Source of the DNA: Pseudomonas linyingensis | Lineage (GTDB): Bacteria; Pseudomonadota; Gammaproteobacteria; Pseudomonadales; Pseudomonadaceae | NCBI RefSeq assembly: GCF_900109175.1 | Contig: NZ_FNZE01000007.1 | Span: 124,001-188,000 of the forward strand | Length of the DNA stretch: 64,000 nt | Direction of reading: 5' to 3' | Shown here: positions 48,507-57,897 of the stretch, piece after piece | How positions within the stretch are numbered: position 1 is the first letter of the stretch | Layout: every line of letters starts with the position of its first letter | Program-made: the position numbers and the translations under genes | The notes under the pieces: model-generated | Told to the model about the DNA's origin: nothing | Databases searched by the model: none | Seen by the model: only the letters and a program-made list of their open reading frames with translations

Positions 48507-48537
48507 GGGCCGGTTGCGCAAGCAGCCGGCCCTTTTT
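48507..48537 (+). terminator. Intrinsic terminator of thrC
   Basis: GGGCCGG (48507-48513) pairs with CCGGCCC (48526-48532), followed by five T residues. The loop can form a further small stem. Confidence 0.92.
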
Positions 48538-48802
48538 GTTGCTGCACCAGCAAGGACTGCCGGGGGAGGTCGGGCGCAGACCATTGTGGTGCCTGGCGCC
48601 ATCCGGGTGCGAACTTGTGCACAATTTCCAGGTTCCTGCGCAAATCCCGTCGCCCTGCGCTGGTGCGTCTCGGGTCCGCCGCCGCTAATAACTAATTCAT
48701 TGAAAATCAAGCAGAAAAAATGCTGAGCAAAAAATGACCAGTTTGTCTGCAGGCCATGCGCTGCAGGGGGCAGGGCGATCTGTCCGGAATTTGTCCACCC
48801 AG

Positions 48803-48872
48803 TTATCCACAGTAATTGTGGATTGAACGCCGCCCTGTCCAGCGCTGTAACTGTGGATAAGATCGTTATACT
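48803..48872 (+). promoter_or_regulatory. DnaA boxes and predicted rmuC promoter
   Basis: TTATCCACA (48803-48811) and TGTGGATAA (48852-48860) are perfect DnaA boxes in opposite orientation. Weaker versions are TTGTCCACC (48791-48799) and TGTGGATTG (48817-48825). The second perfect box lies in the 16-base spacer of a predicted promoter, CTGTAA (48845-48850) and TATACT (48867-48872), 28 bases before rmuC. Bound DnaA would cover this promoter. The boxes are seen directly; the repression is inferred. Confidence 0.55.
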
Positions 48873-48899
48873 CGTCCCTATCAGTCACGGAGTCCGGTC

Positions 48900-50378
48900 A
48901 TGCCCTTCGAGTTGTCCAGCCTGTTGCTCGGTGTTGTCGCTGCGGCCCTGCCGCTGGCCGCGCTGCTGTGGTCCCTGCAGCAGCAACGCAGTCGGGCCCA
49001 GCAGCAGGTCGGCCTGCTCGAGGAGCGCCTGGCCAGCAGCGAGCAGGCCCGCGGCGAACTGGCCAGCCGGCTGGAGCTGGCGCGTGGCGAGGGCCAGGGC
49101 CAGCAGCGCCTGCTGCTGAGCCTGCAGGGCGAAACCGCGGCGCTGCGCCGCGAGGTACAGCTGCTCGGCGTCGAGCGGCAGAAGGCCGCCGAGGCGGCGC
49201 AGCAGTGGCAGCAGGAGCGCCAGCAGCGCGAGGAGGAACTGCGCGACCTGGCCGCCGAGCGGGCGGCGCTGAGTGCGGCGCTGCGCGAGCAGCAGCAGGG
49301 CCACCGTCAGCGCTTGGAGGAGGTACAGGGCGCGCGCGACGAGCTGCGCGCGCAGTTCGCCGAGCTCGCCGGAAAGATCTTCGACGAACGCGAGCAGCGC
49401 TTCGCCGAGAGCAGCCAGCAGCGCCTCGGTCAACTGCTCGATCCGCTGCGCGAGCGCCTGCACAGCTTCGAGCAGCGCGTCGAGCAGAGTTATCAACAGG
49501 AGGCGCGCGAGCGCTTCTCGCTGGGCAAGGAGCTGGAGCGCCTGCAGCAGCTCAACCAGCGCCTCGGCGACGAGGCGACCAACCTGACCCGCGCGCTCAA
49601 GGGGCAGAAGACCCAGGGCAACTGGGGCGAGCTGGTGCTCGAACGGGTGCTCGAGCACGCCGGGCTGGAGAAGGGCCGCGAGTACGACACCCAGGTCAGC
49701 CTGCGCGGCGCCGGCGGCGAGCGTTTCCAGCCCGACGTGCTGATCCGCCTGCCTGGCGAGCGCCAGGTGGTGGTGGACGCCAAGGTCAGCCTGACCGCCT
49801 ACCAGCAGTACGTCGGCGCCGAGGACGAGGGCAGCCGCCAGCAGGCCCTCAAGCAGCACGTGCAGTCGCTGCGCAGCCACCTCAAGGGGCTCTCCGGCAA
49901 GGACTACCAGCGCCTCGAGGGCCTGCACAGCCTGGATTTCGTCCTGCTGTTCGTGCCGCTGGAAGGCGCCTTCGCGACCGCCCTCCAGGCCGAGCCGGGA
50001 CTGTTCGAAGAGTCCTTCGGGCAGAACATCGTGATCGTCAGCCCGACCACCCTGCTGGCCACCCTGCGCTTGATCGACAGCTTGTGGCGCCAGGAGCGGC
50101 AGAACCTCAATGCCCGCGAGATCGCCGAGCGCGCCGGCGCGCTGTACGACAAGTTCGTGCTGTTCGTGCAGGATCTCGACGAGATCGGCAGCCGCCTGCA
50201 GCAGCTGGACAAGGCCTACGCCAGCGCGCGGAACAAGCTCACCGCCGGGCGCGGCGACCTGATCAGCCGCAGCGAGCAGCTCAAGCTGCTCGGTGCCCGC
50301 GCCAGCAAGAGCCTGCCGGCCGACTGGCTGGAGCGCTCGGCCAGCCTGCCGCTGGCCCTGGACGAGGACCCCGCCTGA
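48900..50378 (+). CDS. rmuC: DNA recombination protein RmuC
   Basis: RmuC limits inversions at short inverted repeats and is thought to act as a nuclease. The 492-residue protein has an N-terminal membrane helix (LLLGVVAAALPLAALLW) and a long coiled coil (about residues 30-200, very rich in Q, E, R and A). The C-terminal RmuC domain carries KTQGNWGELVLERVLEHAGL and FQPDVLIRLPGERQVVVDAK. The ATG at 48900 follows ACGGAGTC. DnaA-box-like sequences flank the gene on both sides. Confidence 0.93.
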   Translation: MPFELSSLLLGVVAAALPLAALLWSLQQQRSRAQQQVGLLEERLASSEQARGELASRLELARGEGQGQQRLLLSLQGETAALRREVQLLGVERQKAAEAAQQWQQERQQREEELRDLAAERAALSAALREQQQGHRQRLEEVQGARDELRAQFAELAGKIFDEREQRFAESSQQRLGQLLDPLRERLHSFEQRVEQSYQQEARERFSLGKELERLQQLNQRLGDEATNLTRALKGQKTQGNWGELVLERVLEHAGLEKGREYDTQVSLRGAGGERFQPDVLIRLPGERQVVVDAKVSLTAYQQYVGAEDEGSRQQALKQHVQSLRSHLKGLSGKDYQRLEGLHSLDFVLLFVPLEGAFATALQAEPGLFEESFGQNIVIVSPTTLLATLRLIDSLWRQERQNLNAREIAERAGALYDKFVLFVQDLDEIGSRLQQLDKAYASARNKLTAGRGDLISRSEQLKLLGARASKSLPADWLERSASLPLALDEDPA

Positions 50379-50386
50379 CCGCGATC

Positions 50387-50414
50387 TGTGGATAACGTTG
50401 CGCGCTTATCCACG
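50387..50414. other. Inverted DnaA-box pair downstream of rmuC
   Basis: TGTGGATAA (50387-50395) and TTATCCACG (50406-50414) face each other, eight bases after the rmuC stop. They can also pair as a GTGGATAA/TTATCCAC hairpin, so the site may simply be the terminator for the convergent rmuC and DUF4010 genes. Confidence 0.5.
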
Positions 50415-50465
50415 CGGCGCGGGCACCGCTAGGGGGCAACTGCGCTCCGTTCGGCACAGGTCTGT

Positions 50466-51722
50466 TCAGAGCAGCACCAGCGCAAGGCCCAGCCCCAGGC
50501 CGGCGGCCATCACCGGCAGGGTCAGCAGGGCCAAGCGTGGGCCACCGAGCACGGCGATCAGCACGCCCTTGATCAGGCTGTTGCTGGCCACCGCCAGGGC
50601 GATGCCGCGGACCGCCACCTGCGGGTCCAGCTCGCTCAGCGCGCTGCGTGACAGCGACAGGGTGATGGCGTCGGCGTCGGTGAGGCCGGACAGCACGGCG
50701 ACTAGGTAGACGCCGACGTCGCCCAGCTCGCGGCGGGCGATCTCCACCAGCAGCAGTATCAGCGCCAGCAGCAGGGCGAAGCGCACGGCCGGGGCGAGTT
50801 CGAAGGGGTTCTTCAGTGGCGGTTCGGCATCCGCCGGCAGCTCGCTGCTGCTGGCTCGCTGCCACCAGTACAGCGCGCCCAGGGCATACACCAGCGTTGC
50901 GGCCGCCAGCGGCCAGAGCAGTCCCGGCACCAGCTGCGGGTTGACCACCGCTACTTCCAGCAGCACGCGCGGGAACACCAGCGCCGAGGTGCCCAGCAGG
51001 CCGGTGGCCAGCAGGGTGTGCAGTTCGCGCTGGCCATGCAGGCGGGCCAGGGTCATGGTCATGATGGTGGAGGACACCACGCTGCCGAGCAGGGCGGTCA
51101 GCAGCAGGCCGTGGCGGGTGCCGACCAGGCGGATGGCCACGTAGGCGGCAAAGCCCAGCCCGGCGATCAGCACCACCATCCACCAGGTGACGTAGGGATT
51201 GAACACCTGCCAGGGGCCGTAGCCCTGGTTGGGCAGCGCCGGCAGCAGCACGATGGAAATGAACAGCAGCTTGAGCGCGCCGGACAGTTCTTCGGCGGAC
51301 AGGCGCCGGAGCGCCGCATGCATGGGTTCCTTGAGGCGCAGCAGCAGGGCCACCACCACCGCGCAGCCGCCGGCCAGCAGGCGGCTGTCGGCCAGCGCCA
51401 GGCTGCCGAGCAGGAAGGTCAGCAGCAGGGCGATCTCGCTGGTTTGGCCGTGATCGCTGCTGTGGCGCAGGGCGACCACGTAGGCGGTGGTGCTGAGGAT
51501 CGTCAGGGCCAGCAGCAGGGCGATCCATACCCCCGCGCCGAGATGGCTGGCGAGCAGGGCGGCGAGGCCGCCGAGCAGGCCGACCAGGCCGAAGGTGCGC
51601 ACTCCGGCGGCGAGCTGGTCGTCCTCGCTGTTGCGCGCGCTCCAGCCGCGCTCGGCGCCGATCAGCAGGCCGATGGCCAGCGCGCTGGCCAGATCCAGCA
51701 GGATATCGAGGTTGGGGGTCAT
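50466..51722 (-). CDS. MgtC/SapB-DUF4010 family membrane protein
   Basis: The 418-residue inner-membrane protein has an N-terminal MgtC/SapB-type domain (LDLASALAIGLLIGAERGWS, then RTFGLVGLLGGLAALL) and a C-terminal DUF4010 region. About twelve hydrophobic segments can be seen, ending in GLGLGLALVLL. The family's function is unproven; MgtC relatives affect magnesium homeostasis or ATP synthase. It converges with rmuC and lies upstream of no obvious partner. Confidence 0.85.
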   Translation of the reverse strand: MTPNLDILLDLASALAIGLLIGAERGWSARNSEDDQLAAGVRTFGLVGLLGGLAALLASHLGAGVWIALLLALTILSTTAYVVALRHSSDHGQTSEIALLLTFLLGSLALADSRLLAGGCAVVVALLLRLKEPMHAALRRLSAEELSGALKLLFISIVLLPALPNQGYGPWQVFNPYVTWWMVVLIAGLGFAAYVAIRLVGTRHGLLLTALLGSVVSSTIMTMTLARLHGQRELHTLLATGLLGTSALVFPRVLLEVAVVNPQLVPGLLWPLAAATLVYALGALYWWQRASSSELPADAEPPLKNPFELAPAVRFALLLALILLLVEIARRELGDVGVYLVAVLSGLTDADAITLSLSRSALSELDPQVAVRGIALAVASNSLIKGVLIAVLGGPRLALLTLPVMAAGLGLGLALVLL

Positions 51723-51800
51723 CGGCGGTTCCCTGGCGGATGCATGCCCCTGAGTCTATCAGCCACGTCCGGGACTGCGGCCCGGGCGTGGCTGCGGGGG

Positions 51801-54800
51801 TCAGTGCAGCTTCAGGTGGCGGCTGAGCAGGGCGCGCAGTGCGGCGGGCTTGACCGGCTTGCTCAGGTAGTCGAGGCCGGCGGCGTGCACCTCGGCGATC
51901 AGCTCGGCGCGGCCGTCGGCGCTGATCACCACCCCCGGCACCGGCTGGCCGAGGCGGGCGCGCAGCCAGCCCATCAGCGCCTGGCCGGTCTCGCCGTCAT
52001 CCAGGTGGTAGTCGACCAGCACCAGTTCCGGCGGACTGTCGCTGGCCAGCAGCTGCGCGCACTCTGCGCGACTGCGCGCGGTCTGCACCTGGCAACCCCA
52101 GCGGCTGAGCAGGCTGCGCATGCCGGTGAGGATGCTGTCCTCGTTGTCGATGCACCAGACCCGCGCGCCGTTCATGGTCTGCCCGGCGGTACTCTGCGTC
52201 TGCGGGCTGGCCAGCGGCACGGCCAGGCCGCGGGCCAGTGGCACGCGCACGCTGAACACGCTGCCCTTGCCCGGCCAGGAGCGCACATCGATGCGGTGCT
52301 TGAGCACCTGGCAGAGGCCGTCGGCGATCGCCAGGCCGAGGCCCAGGCCCTTCTCGGCGCGGGTCTGGTGACTGTCCAGGCGCTTGAATTCCTCGAAGAT
52401 CACCTTGAGCTTGTCGGCCGGAATGCCCGGGCCGCGGTCCCACACTTCCAGGCGCAGGTAACGTCCCTCGCGGCGCACGCCGAGCAGCACCTTGCCCTTG
52501 GCGTAGCGGAAGGCGTTGGTCAGGAAGTTCTGCAGCACCCGGCGCAGCAGCTTGGGGTCGCTGTCGATGCGCTGCCGGCTGGCGCGGATGTGCAGGTCGA
52601 TGCCCTGCTCCTGGGCCAGGGCGCGGAATTCCACGCCGAGGGCGTCGTACAGGGTGTCGAGGGCGAAGGCGCTGCGCTCGGGGGTGAAGCGCCCGCCTTC
52701 CAGGCGCGAGATGTCCAGCAGGTCGGCGATCAGATCCTCGGCCGAGCGCAGCGAGGAGTCTAGGTGGCGGACCAGTTCCTGTACCTCGCCGGGCAGCGCC
52801 TCCTGGTGGGCGAGGGCGGCGGAGAACAGCCGCGCGGCGTTGAGCGGCTGCATCAGGTCGTGGCTGACCGCCGCGAGGAAGCGGGTCTTCGACTGGTTGG
52901 CCAGTTCGGCACGGGCCTTGGCCTCGGACAGCTGCTCGTTGAGCGCGGACAGTTCGCGGGTGCGCTCCTCGACCCGCAGCTCGAGGCTCTCGTTGGCCTC
53001 CTTGAGCGCATCCTCGGCCTGGCGGTGGGCGGTGATGTCGGTGAACGACATGACGAAGCCGCCGCCGGGCATCGGGTTGCCGACCAGCTCGATCACCCGG
53101 CCGTTGGGCAGGGTGCGCTCGGAGGTGTGCGCAGTGCCCTGGCGCATCCAGTACAGGCGCTTGGCCACGTGGATGTCCGGGTCGCCCTTGCCGCACAGGC
53201 CGCGTTCGGCGTTGTAGCGGATGATGTCGGCGATCGGCCGGCCGATGCTGATCAGGCCCTCGGGGTACTCGAACAGTTCCAGATAGCGGCGGTTCCAGGC
53301 CACCAGGCGCAGCGACTGGTCGACCACGCTGATGCCTTGGGAAATGTTCTCGATCGCCCCCTGCAGCAGCGCGCGGTTGAACTGCAGAACCTCCGAGGCC
53401 TCGTCGACGATGCGCACGACGTCCTCGACCTGCATGTCGCGGCCTTCGATGGTGGCCTTGACCACCGCACGGGCCGAGGAGGCGCCAAGCACGCCGGCGA
53501 GCAGACGCTCGGTGTGGGCGATCCATTCGCTGCTGGCGGTCTGGCTCGGGCTGAAGCCCTTGCCCTGGCGATAGGCGAAGCGGATGAAGCTCTGCCGCGC
53601 GCGTTCCTCGCCGACGAAGCGGGCGGCCAGGTTGAGCAGGTCCTGCACCTGCACCGCCAGCAGCAGGCGCGGGCTGGGACGCACCGAGGCTTCCTGGCCG
53701 ACGAAGCGGCTGGCCTGCCAGTGCTCGGAGACGCGGGTGCGCGAGAACAGGGAAACCAGCACGAACACCAGGAAGTTGCCGGTCAGCGACAGCAGGGTGC
53801 CCTGGGTCAGGGCGTCCATCGGCAGGCCCAGCGGGTTGCCGGCCAGCCACTGCTGGCCGGGGAAGATGGCCAGCGACCAGCCCAGGCCATCGGCGAGCAG
53901 CGGTAGCAGCAGGGTGTAGCACCACAGCAGCGCGCCGGTGGCGAGGCCGGCGAATACGCCGCGGCTGTTGGCCTGCTTCCAGTACAGCGCGCCGAACATC
54001 GCCGGGCCGAGCTGGGTGATGGCGGCGAAGGCTACCTGGCCGATGCTGGCCAGGCTGATGCTGGGGCCGATCAGTCGGTAGATCACGTAGGCCAGCAGCA
54101 GCAGGGCGATGATGGCGATGCGCCGTACCGACAGCAGCCAGTGACGGAACTCCTCGAAGGGCCGCTCGGCGCTGTGCCGGCGCAGCAGCCAGGGCAGCAG
54201 CATGTCGTTGGAGATCATGGTCGACAGCGCTACCGCCGCGACGATGACCATGCCGGTGGCCGCCGAGGCGCCACCGATGAAGGCCAGCAGGGCCAGCGCC
54301 GGATGCGCCTCGGCCAGCGGCAGGCTGATGACGAAGGAGTCCGGCTGCACCCCGGCCGGCAGCAGCAGCTGCCCGGCCAGGGCGATTGGCACCACGAACA
54401 GCGCCGCCAGCACCAGGTAGAGGGGGAATACCCAGCGCGCCAGGTTGAGGTCCTGTGGCTCGATGTTCTCCACCACGGTGACGTGGAACTGCCGCGGCAG
54501 GCAGATGATCGCCATCATCGCCACGCCGGTCTGCACGATCATTGCCGGCCAGTCGATCGGTTGCTGCCAGTATTCCGCGAGGCGCGGTGCCGCCTGGGCC
54601 TTGGCCAGCAGGTCGTCGAAGCCGTTGTACAGGCCCCAGGTGACGAACACGCCGACGGCGATGAACGCCAGCAGCTTGACCAGCGACTCGAAGGCCACCG
54701 CCATGACCATGCCGCGGTGGTGCTCGGTGGCGTCGAGGTTGCGGGTGCCGAACAGGATGGTGAACAGGGCGAGGATCAACGACACGATCAACGCCGTGTC

Positions 54801-55283
54801 CTGGGCGCCCAGGCCGTTGGCGCTGGCATCGGCGCCGGTCAGCAGGTTGACGCCGAGGACTATCCCCTTGAGCTGCAGGGCGATGTAGGGCAGCACGCCG
54901 ACCAGGCAGATCAAGGCCACGACGATGGCCAGCGAGCGCGACTTGCCGTAGCGCGCGGCGATGAAGTCGGCGATCGAGGTGATGTTTTCCTGCTTGCTGA
55001 TCAGGATCATCTTGGCCAGCATCTGCGGCATGAACAGCAGCAGCAGCAGCGGGCCGAGGTAGATGGGCACGAACGACCACAGCTGTCCGGCCGCCTGGCC
55101 GACCGCGCCGAAAAAGGTCCAGCTGGTGCAGTACACCGCCAGGGACAGGCTGTACACCCAGGCGCGCAGGCGCGGGCGAGCCACGCCGGTGGTCTGGCGA
55201 CGGTCGCCGTAGAAGGCGATGGCAAACAGGATGGCCATGTAGGCCAGGGCGACCGCGGCGATCAGCCCGCTGGACAGCGACAT
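51801..55283 (-). CDS. Hybrid sensor: SLC5-type transporter, PAS, histidine kinase and receiver
   Basis: This 1160-residue inner-membrane protein joins four modules. Residues 1 to about 500 form a sodium/solute symporter-like (SLC5) domain with about 13 hydrophobic segments. A PAS region lies at about 640-760 (GISVVDQSLRLVAWNRRYLE). The kinase core has the phospho-His in FLAAVSHDLMQPLNAARLF and an ATP-binding part with DRGPGIP and GLGLGLAIA. A C-terminal receiver has its Asp in LVLVDYHLDD. The layout is like P. aeruginosa PA3271 and CbrA, which lacks the receiver. The signal is unknown, and no partner response regulator gene is adjacent. Confidence 0.92.
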   Translation of the reverse strand: MSLSSGLIAAVALAYMAILFAIAFYGDRRQTTGVARPRLRAWVYSLSLAVYCTSWTFFGAVGQAAGQLWSFVPIYLGPLLLLLFMPQMLAKMILISKQENITSIADFIAARYGKSRSLAIVVALICLVGVLPYIALQLKGIVLGVNLLTGADASANGLGAQDTALIVSLILALFTILFGTRNLDATEHHRGMVMAVAFESLVKLLAFIAVGVFVTWGLYNGFDDLLAKAQAAPRLAEYWQQPIDWPAMIVQTGVAMMAIICLPRQFHVTVVENIEPQDLNLARWVFPLYLVLAALFVVPIALAGQLLLPAGVQPDSFVISLPLAEAHPALALLAFIGGASAATGMVIVAAVALSTMISNDMLLPWLLRRHSAERPFEEFRHWLLSVRRIAIIALLLLAYVIYRLIGPSISLASIGQVAFAAITQLGPAMFGALYWKQANSRGVFAGLATGALLWCYTLLLPLLADGLGWSLAIFPGQQWLAGNPLGLPMDALTQGTLLSLTGNFLVFVLVSLFSRTRVSEHWQASRFVGQEASVRPSPRLLLAVQVQDLLNLAARFVGEERARQSFIRFAYRQGKGFSPSQTASSEWIAHTERLLAGVLGASSARAVVKATIEGRDMQVEDVVRIVDEASEVLQFNRALLQGAIENISQGISVVDQSLRLVAWNRRYLELFEYPEGLISIGRPIADIIRYNAERGLCGKGDPDIHVAKRLYWMRQGTAHTSERTLPNGRVIELVGNPMPGGGFVMSFTDITAHRQAEDALKEANESLELRVEERTRELSALNEQLSEAKARAELANQSKTRFLAAVSHDLMQPLNAARLFSAALAHQEALPGEVQELVRHLDSSLRSAEDLIADLLDISRLEGGRFTPERSAFALDTLYDALGVEFRALAQEQGIDLHIRASRQRIDSDPKLLRRVLQNFLTNAFRYAKGKVLLGVRREGRYLRLEVWDRGPGIPADKLKVIFEEFKRLDSHQTRAEKGLGLGLAIADGLCQVLKHRIDVRSWPGKGSVFSVRVPLARGLAVPLASPQTQSTAGQTMNGARVWCIDNEDSILTGMRSLLSRWGCQVQTARSRAECAQLLASDSPPELVLVDYHLDDGETGQALMGWLRARLGQPVPGVVISADGRAELIAEVHAAGLDYLSKPVKPAALRALLSRHLKLH

Positions 55284-55474
55284 GCGAACTCCGGTGTATC
55301 GGGATCGGCAGAGTTTGGCAGCAAAGTGCTGCGCCGTCAGGCCCTTGCGACCAAGGTCGTGGAGGCATGGCAGCGGCTCTGCGCTGCGGGTTGCAGGCGG
55401 GGCGGCGAGGGCGGGCGCAGGGCGCGGCGGGGCGGCAGGGGGAGACGGGCGTCGCGGCGGACGCCCGCGGGGGC

Positions 55475-56215
55475 TTACTGGGCGTCGAAGGCCTGGCCGT
55501 TGACACCGCTGCTGTCCGGACCCATCAGGTACAGGTAGACCGGCATGATCTCTTCCGGCGTCGGGTTCTGCAGCGGGTTCTCGCCCGGGTAGGCCTGGGC
55601 GCGCATGCTGGTGCGGGTGGCGCCGGGGTTGACGCTGTTGGCGCGCACTGCGCTGATGCCGTCGACTTCGTCGGCGAGCACCTGCATCAGGCCCTCGTTG
55701 GCGAACTTGGACACCGCGTAGGCGCCCCAGTAGGCGCGGCCCTTGCGGCCGACGCTGCTGGAGGTGAACAGCACCGAGGCATCGCTGGACAGCTTGAGCA
55801 GCGGCAGCAGCACGCTGGTGAGCATGAACACCGCGTTGACGTTGACCTGCATGACGCGCATGAAGTTGTCGCCGGAGAACTGCTCGATCGGCGTGCGCGG
55901 ACCGAGGATCGCCGCGTTGTGCAGCAGGCCGTCGAGGCGACCGAACTCGCGCTCGATGGTCGCCGCCAGCTCGTCATACTGGTGCGGCTGGGCAGTTTCC
56001 AGGTTGAACGGGAAGATCGCCGGCTGCGGGCCGCCGGCCTTCTCGATCTGGTCGTAGACCTCCTCCAGATGCTCGATGGTCTTGCCCAGCAGGACCACCG
56101 TGGCGCCATGGGCGGCGAAGGTCCGGGCGGCGGCGGCGCCGATGCCGCGGCCGGCGCCGGTGATCAGGATCACCCGATCCTTGAGCAGGTCGGGGCGGGC
56201 GGAGTATTGGAACAT
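55475..56215 (-). CDS. YciK-type short-chain dehydrogenase/reductase
   Basis: The 246-residue cytosolic SDR has the NAD(P) loop TGAGRGIG near residue 20, NAAILGPRTP, the catalytic Ser in FTSSSVGRKG and YAVSK with the Tyr and Lys of the active site. The YciK subgroup is conserved beside mupP and ubiG in Pseudomonas; its substrate is unknown. Start 56215 (MFQYSARPDLL) follows GAGGCTCT; a longer frame would add a Cys/Arg-rich tail. It lies 214 bases downstream of mupP. Confidence 0.9.
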   Translation of the reverse strand: MFQYSARPDLLKDRVILITGAGRGIGAAAARTFAAHGATVVLLGKTIEHLEEVYDQIEKAGGPQPAIFPFNLETAQPHQYDELAATIEREFGRLDGLLHNAAILGPRTPIEQFSGDNFMRVMQVNVNAVFMLTSVLLPLLKLSSDASVLFTSSSVGRKGRAYWGAYAVSKFANEGLMQVLADEVDGISAVRANSVNPGATRTSMRAQAYPGENPLQNPTPEEIMPVYLYLMGPDSSGVNGQAFDAQ

Positions 56216-56429
56216 GGGTAGAGCCTCGTTCAAATCGCAGAAGGAATTCGCGCAGCGACACCTGCACCGGCATGGCGAGCCGCCTTGCGGCGCTCGCCGT
56301 GGCCGGGGTGTCGGCTGTCTGCTGGGGCGGGCCTGGCGGATTGCACCGGGCCAGAGCGCCGCCTGGTTTGTCATCGAGTGTCGCGCAGGCGCGGGGCAGC
56401 GGCTATGCGCCGGAAGTCTTAGTGGCCGT

Positions 56430-57101
56430 TCAGCAGCCGCACAGGGCGCGGTCGAGTACCTCGCGCAGCTCGCTGGGGTGACCGATCACCAGGTCGGCGC
56501 CCCAGTGGCCGGGATTGTCGTCGGGGTGGATGTAGCCGTAGCGCACCGCCACCGTGCGCGTGCCAGCGGCGCGGCCGGCCTCGATGTCGCGGGCGTCGTC
56601 GCCGACGTAGAGCACCTCGCGCGGGTCGAGGCCGAGCTGCTGGCAGGCCAGCAGGAGCATCTCCGGGTCGGGCTTGCTGCGCTTGACGTGCTCGGGACAG
56701 ACCAGCACCGCGGCGCGCTCGGCCAGTTGCAGGTGCTGCATGATCGGCTCGGCGTAGTGCAGCGGCTTGTTGGTCGCCACGCCCCAGCGCAGGCGCGCGC
56801 GCTCGAGGTCGGCGAGCAGCTCGGGGATGCCGTCGAAGGGACGGGTGAGCACCGCGCAGTGTGCCTGGTAGCGCTCGAGAAACTCGCGGCGCAGGGCGTC
56901 GAACTCGGGATGTTCCGGGTCGAGGTCGAAGGTGCAGGCGACCATCGCCCGTGCGCCGCCGGACACCTGGTCGCGGATCCGCTGCGGCTCCAGCGGGGCC
57001 ATGCCGCGCACGGCGCGCATGGCCTGGCACACGGCGATGAAGTCCGGCGCGCTGTCGACCAGCGTGCCGTCCATGTCGAACAGAACCGCTCGCAAGCGCA
57101 T
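56430..57101 (-). CDS. mupP: N-acetylmuramic acid 6-phosphate phosphatase
   Basis: MupP dephosphorylates MurNAc-6-phosphate in the peptidoglycan recycling route that bypasses MurA and affects fosfomycin and beta-lactam tolerance. The 223-residue HAD phosphatase has the Asp9-x-Asp11 motif ([10 protein letters not shown]), [15 protein letters not shown]-like [11 protein letters not shown], and [10 protein letters not shown]. Identification rests on family and on its place directly after ubiG, as in P. aeruginosa and P. putida. The start is four bases after the ubiG stop, with AGGAG inside ubiG. Confidence 0.9.
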   Translation of the reverse strand: MRLRAVLFDMDGTLVDSAPDFIAVCQAMRAVRGMAPLEPQRIRDQVSGGARAMVACTFDLDPEHPEFDALRREFLERYQAHCAVLTRPFDGIPELLADLERARLRWGVATNKPLHYAEPIMQHLQLAERAAVLVCPEHVKRSKPDPEMLLLACQQLGLDPREVLYVGDDARDIEAGRAAGTRTVAVRYGYIHPDDNPGHWGADLVIGHPSELREVLDRALCGC

Positions 57102-57105
57102 CGGC

Positions 57106-57804
57106 TCACTCCTCGCGCAAGGTCTGGATCATGTAGTTGACGTCGACGTCGTTGCCCAGCTTGTAGGTCTTGCTCAGCGGGTTGTAGGTCAGGCCGACGA
57201 TGTCCTTGACCGCGAGCTTGGCGCCGCGGCACCAAGCGCCCAGTTCCGAGGGGCGGATGAACTTCTTGAAGTCGTGGGTGCCGCGCGGCAGCATCTTCAG
57301 CAGGTATTCGGCGCCGATGATCGCCAGCAGGTAGGCCTTGGGATTGCGGTTGATGGTCGAGAAGAACACCTGGCCGCCGGGCTTGACCAGGCGCTGGCAG
57401 GCCTGGATCACCGAGGCCGGATCGGGCACGTGCTCGAGCATCTCCAGACAGGTGACCACGTCGAACTGGCCGGGCATTTCCGCAGCCAGCGCCTCGGCGG
57501 TGCTCTGCCGGTAGTCGACCTGCACCCCGGACTCCAGCTGGTGCAGGCGCGCCACGGCCAGAGGCGCCTCGCCCATGTCGATGGCTGTTACGGTCGCGCC
57601 GCGCAGGGCCATCGACTCGCTGAGGATGCCGCCGCCGCAGCCGACGTCGAGCACCCGCTTGCCGGCCAGGCCGACGCGCTCGTCGATCCAGTTGACCCGC
57701 AGCGGGTTGATCTCGTGCAGCGGCTTGAACTCGCTCTCGCGGTCCCACCAGCGATGGGCGAGGGCCTCGAATTTGGCGATTTCGGCGTGGTCGACGTTGC
57801 TCAT
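57106..57804 (-). CDS. ubiG: Ubiquinone biosynthesis O-methyltransferase
   Basis: UbiG performs both O-methylations in ubiquinone synthesis, using S-adenosylmethionine. The 232-residue protein has [19 protein letters not shown] at the start, SAM-binding VLDVGCGGG at 51-59, and the UbiG-type segment [20 protein letters not shown]. It is followed closely by mupP. It diverges from nothing close by; the mtaD stop is 93 bases upstream on the same strand. Confidence 0.97.
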   Translation of the reverse strand: MSNVDHAEIAKFEALAHRWWDRESEFKPLHEINPLRVNWIDERVGLAGKRVLDVGCGGGILSESMALRGATVTAIDMGEAPLAVARLHQLESGVQVDYRQSTAEALAAEMPGQFDVVTCLEMLEHVPDPASVIQACQRLVKPGGQVFFSTINRNPKAYLLAIIGAEYLLKMLPRGTHDFKKFIRPSELGAWCRGAKLAVKDIVGLTYNPLSKTYKLGNDVDVNYMIQTLREE

Positions 57805-57897
57805 GGTGCGGATTCCGTTGGCAAGGCTGGTTGCGTCAGACGCCTATCTTGCCAGTTTTCGCACGGATTGGGGGCGCACGGCGTGTCGCGCCATCCG

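Larger units (their letters stand above)
48481..48899. other. Intergenic region between thrC and rmuC
   Basis: These 419 bases hold the thrC terminator and, near the rmuC end, a group of DnaA-box-like sites. In between, 48684-48735 is AT-rich for this genome (TAATAACTAATTCATTGAAA and on). TTGTGCACAA, at about 48614-48623, is a perfect palindrome. I see no protein gene; the only sizeable frame, on the minus strand at 48697-48888, has no homology I recognise. Confidence 0.5.

Noticed and set aside
48803-48860. The DnaA boxes as a chromosomal origin
   Set aside because: None of the usual origin neighbours (dnaA, dnaN, rpmH, parAB, gidA) is present, and only two boxes are perfect.
48697-48888. 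A 63-codon minus-strand frame between thrC and rmuC
   Set aside because: No ribosome binding site or known family, and it overlaps the DnaA boxes and the likely rmuC promoter.
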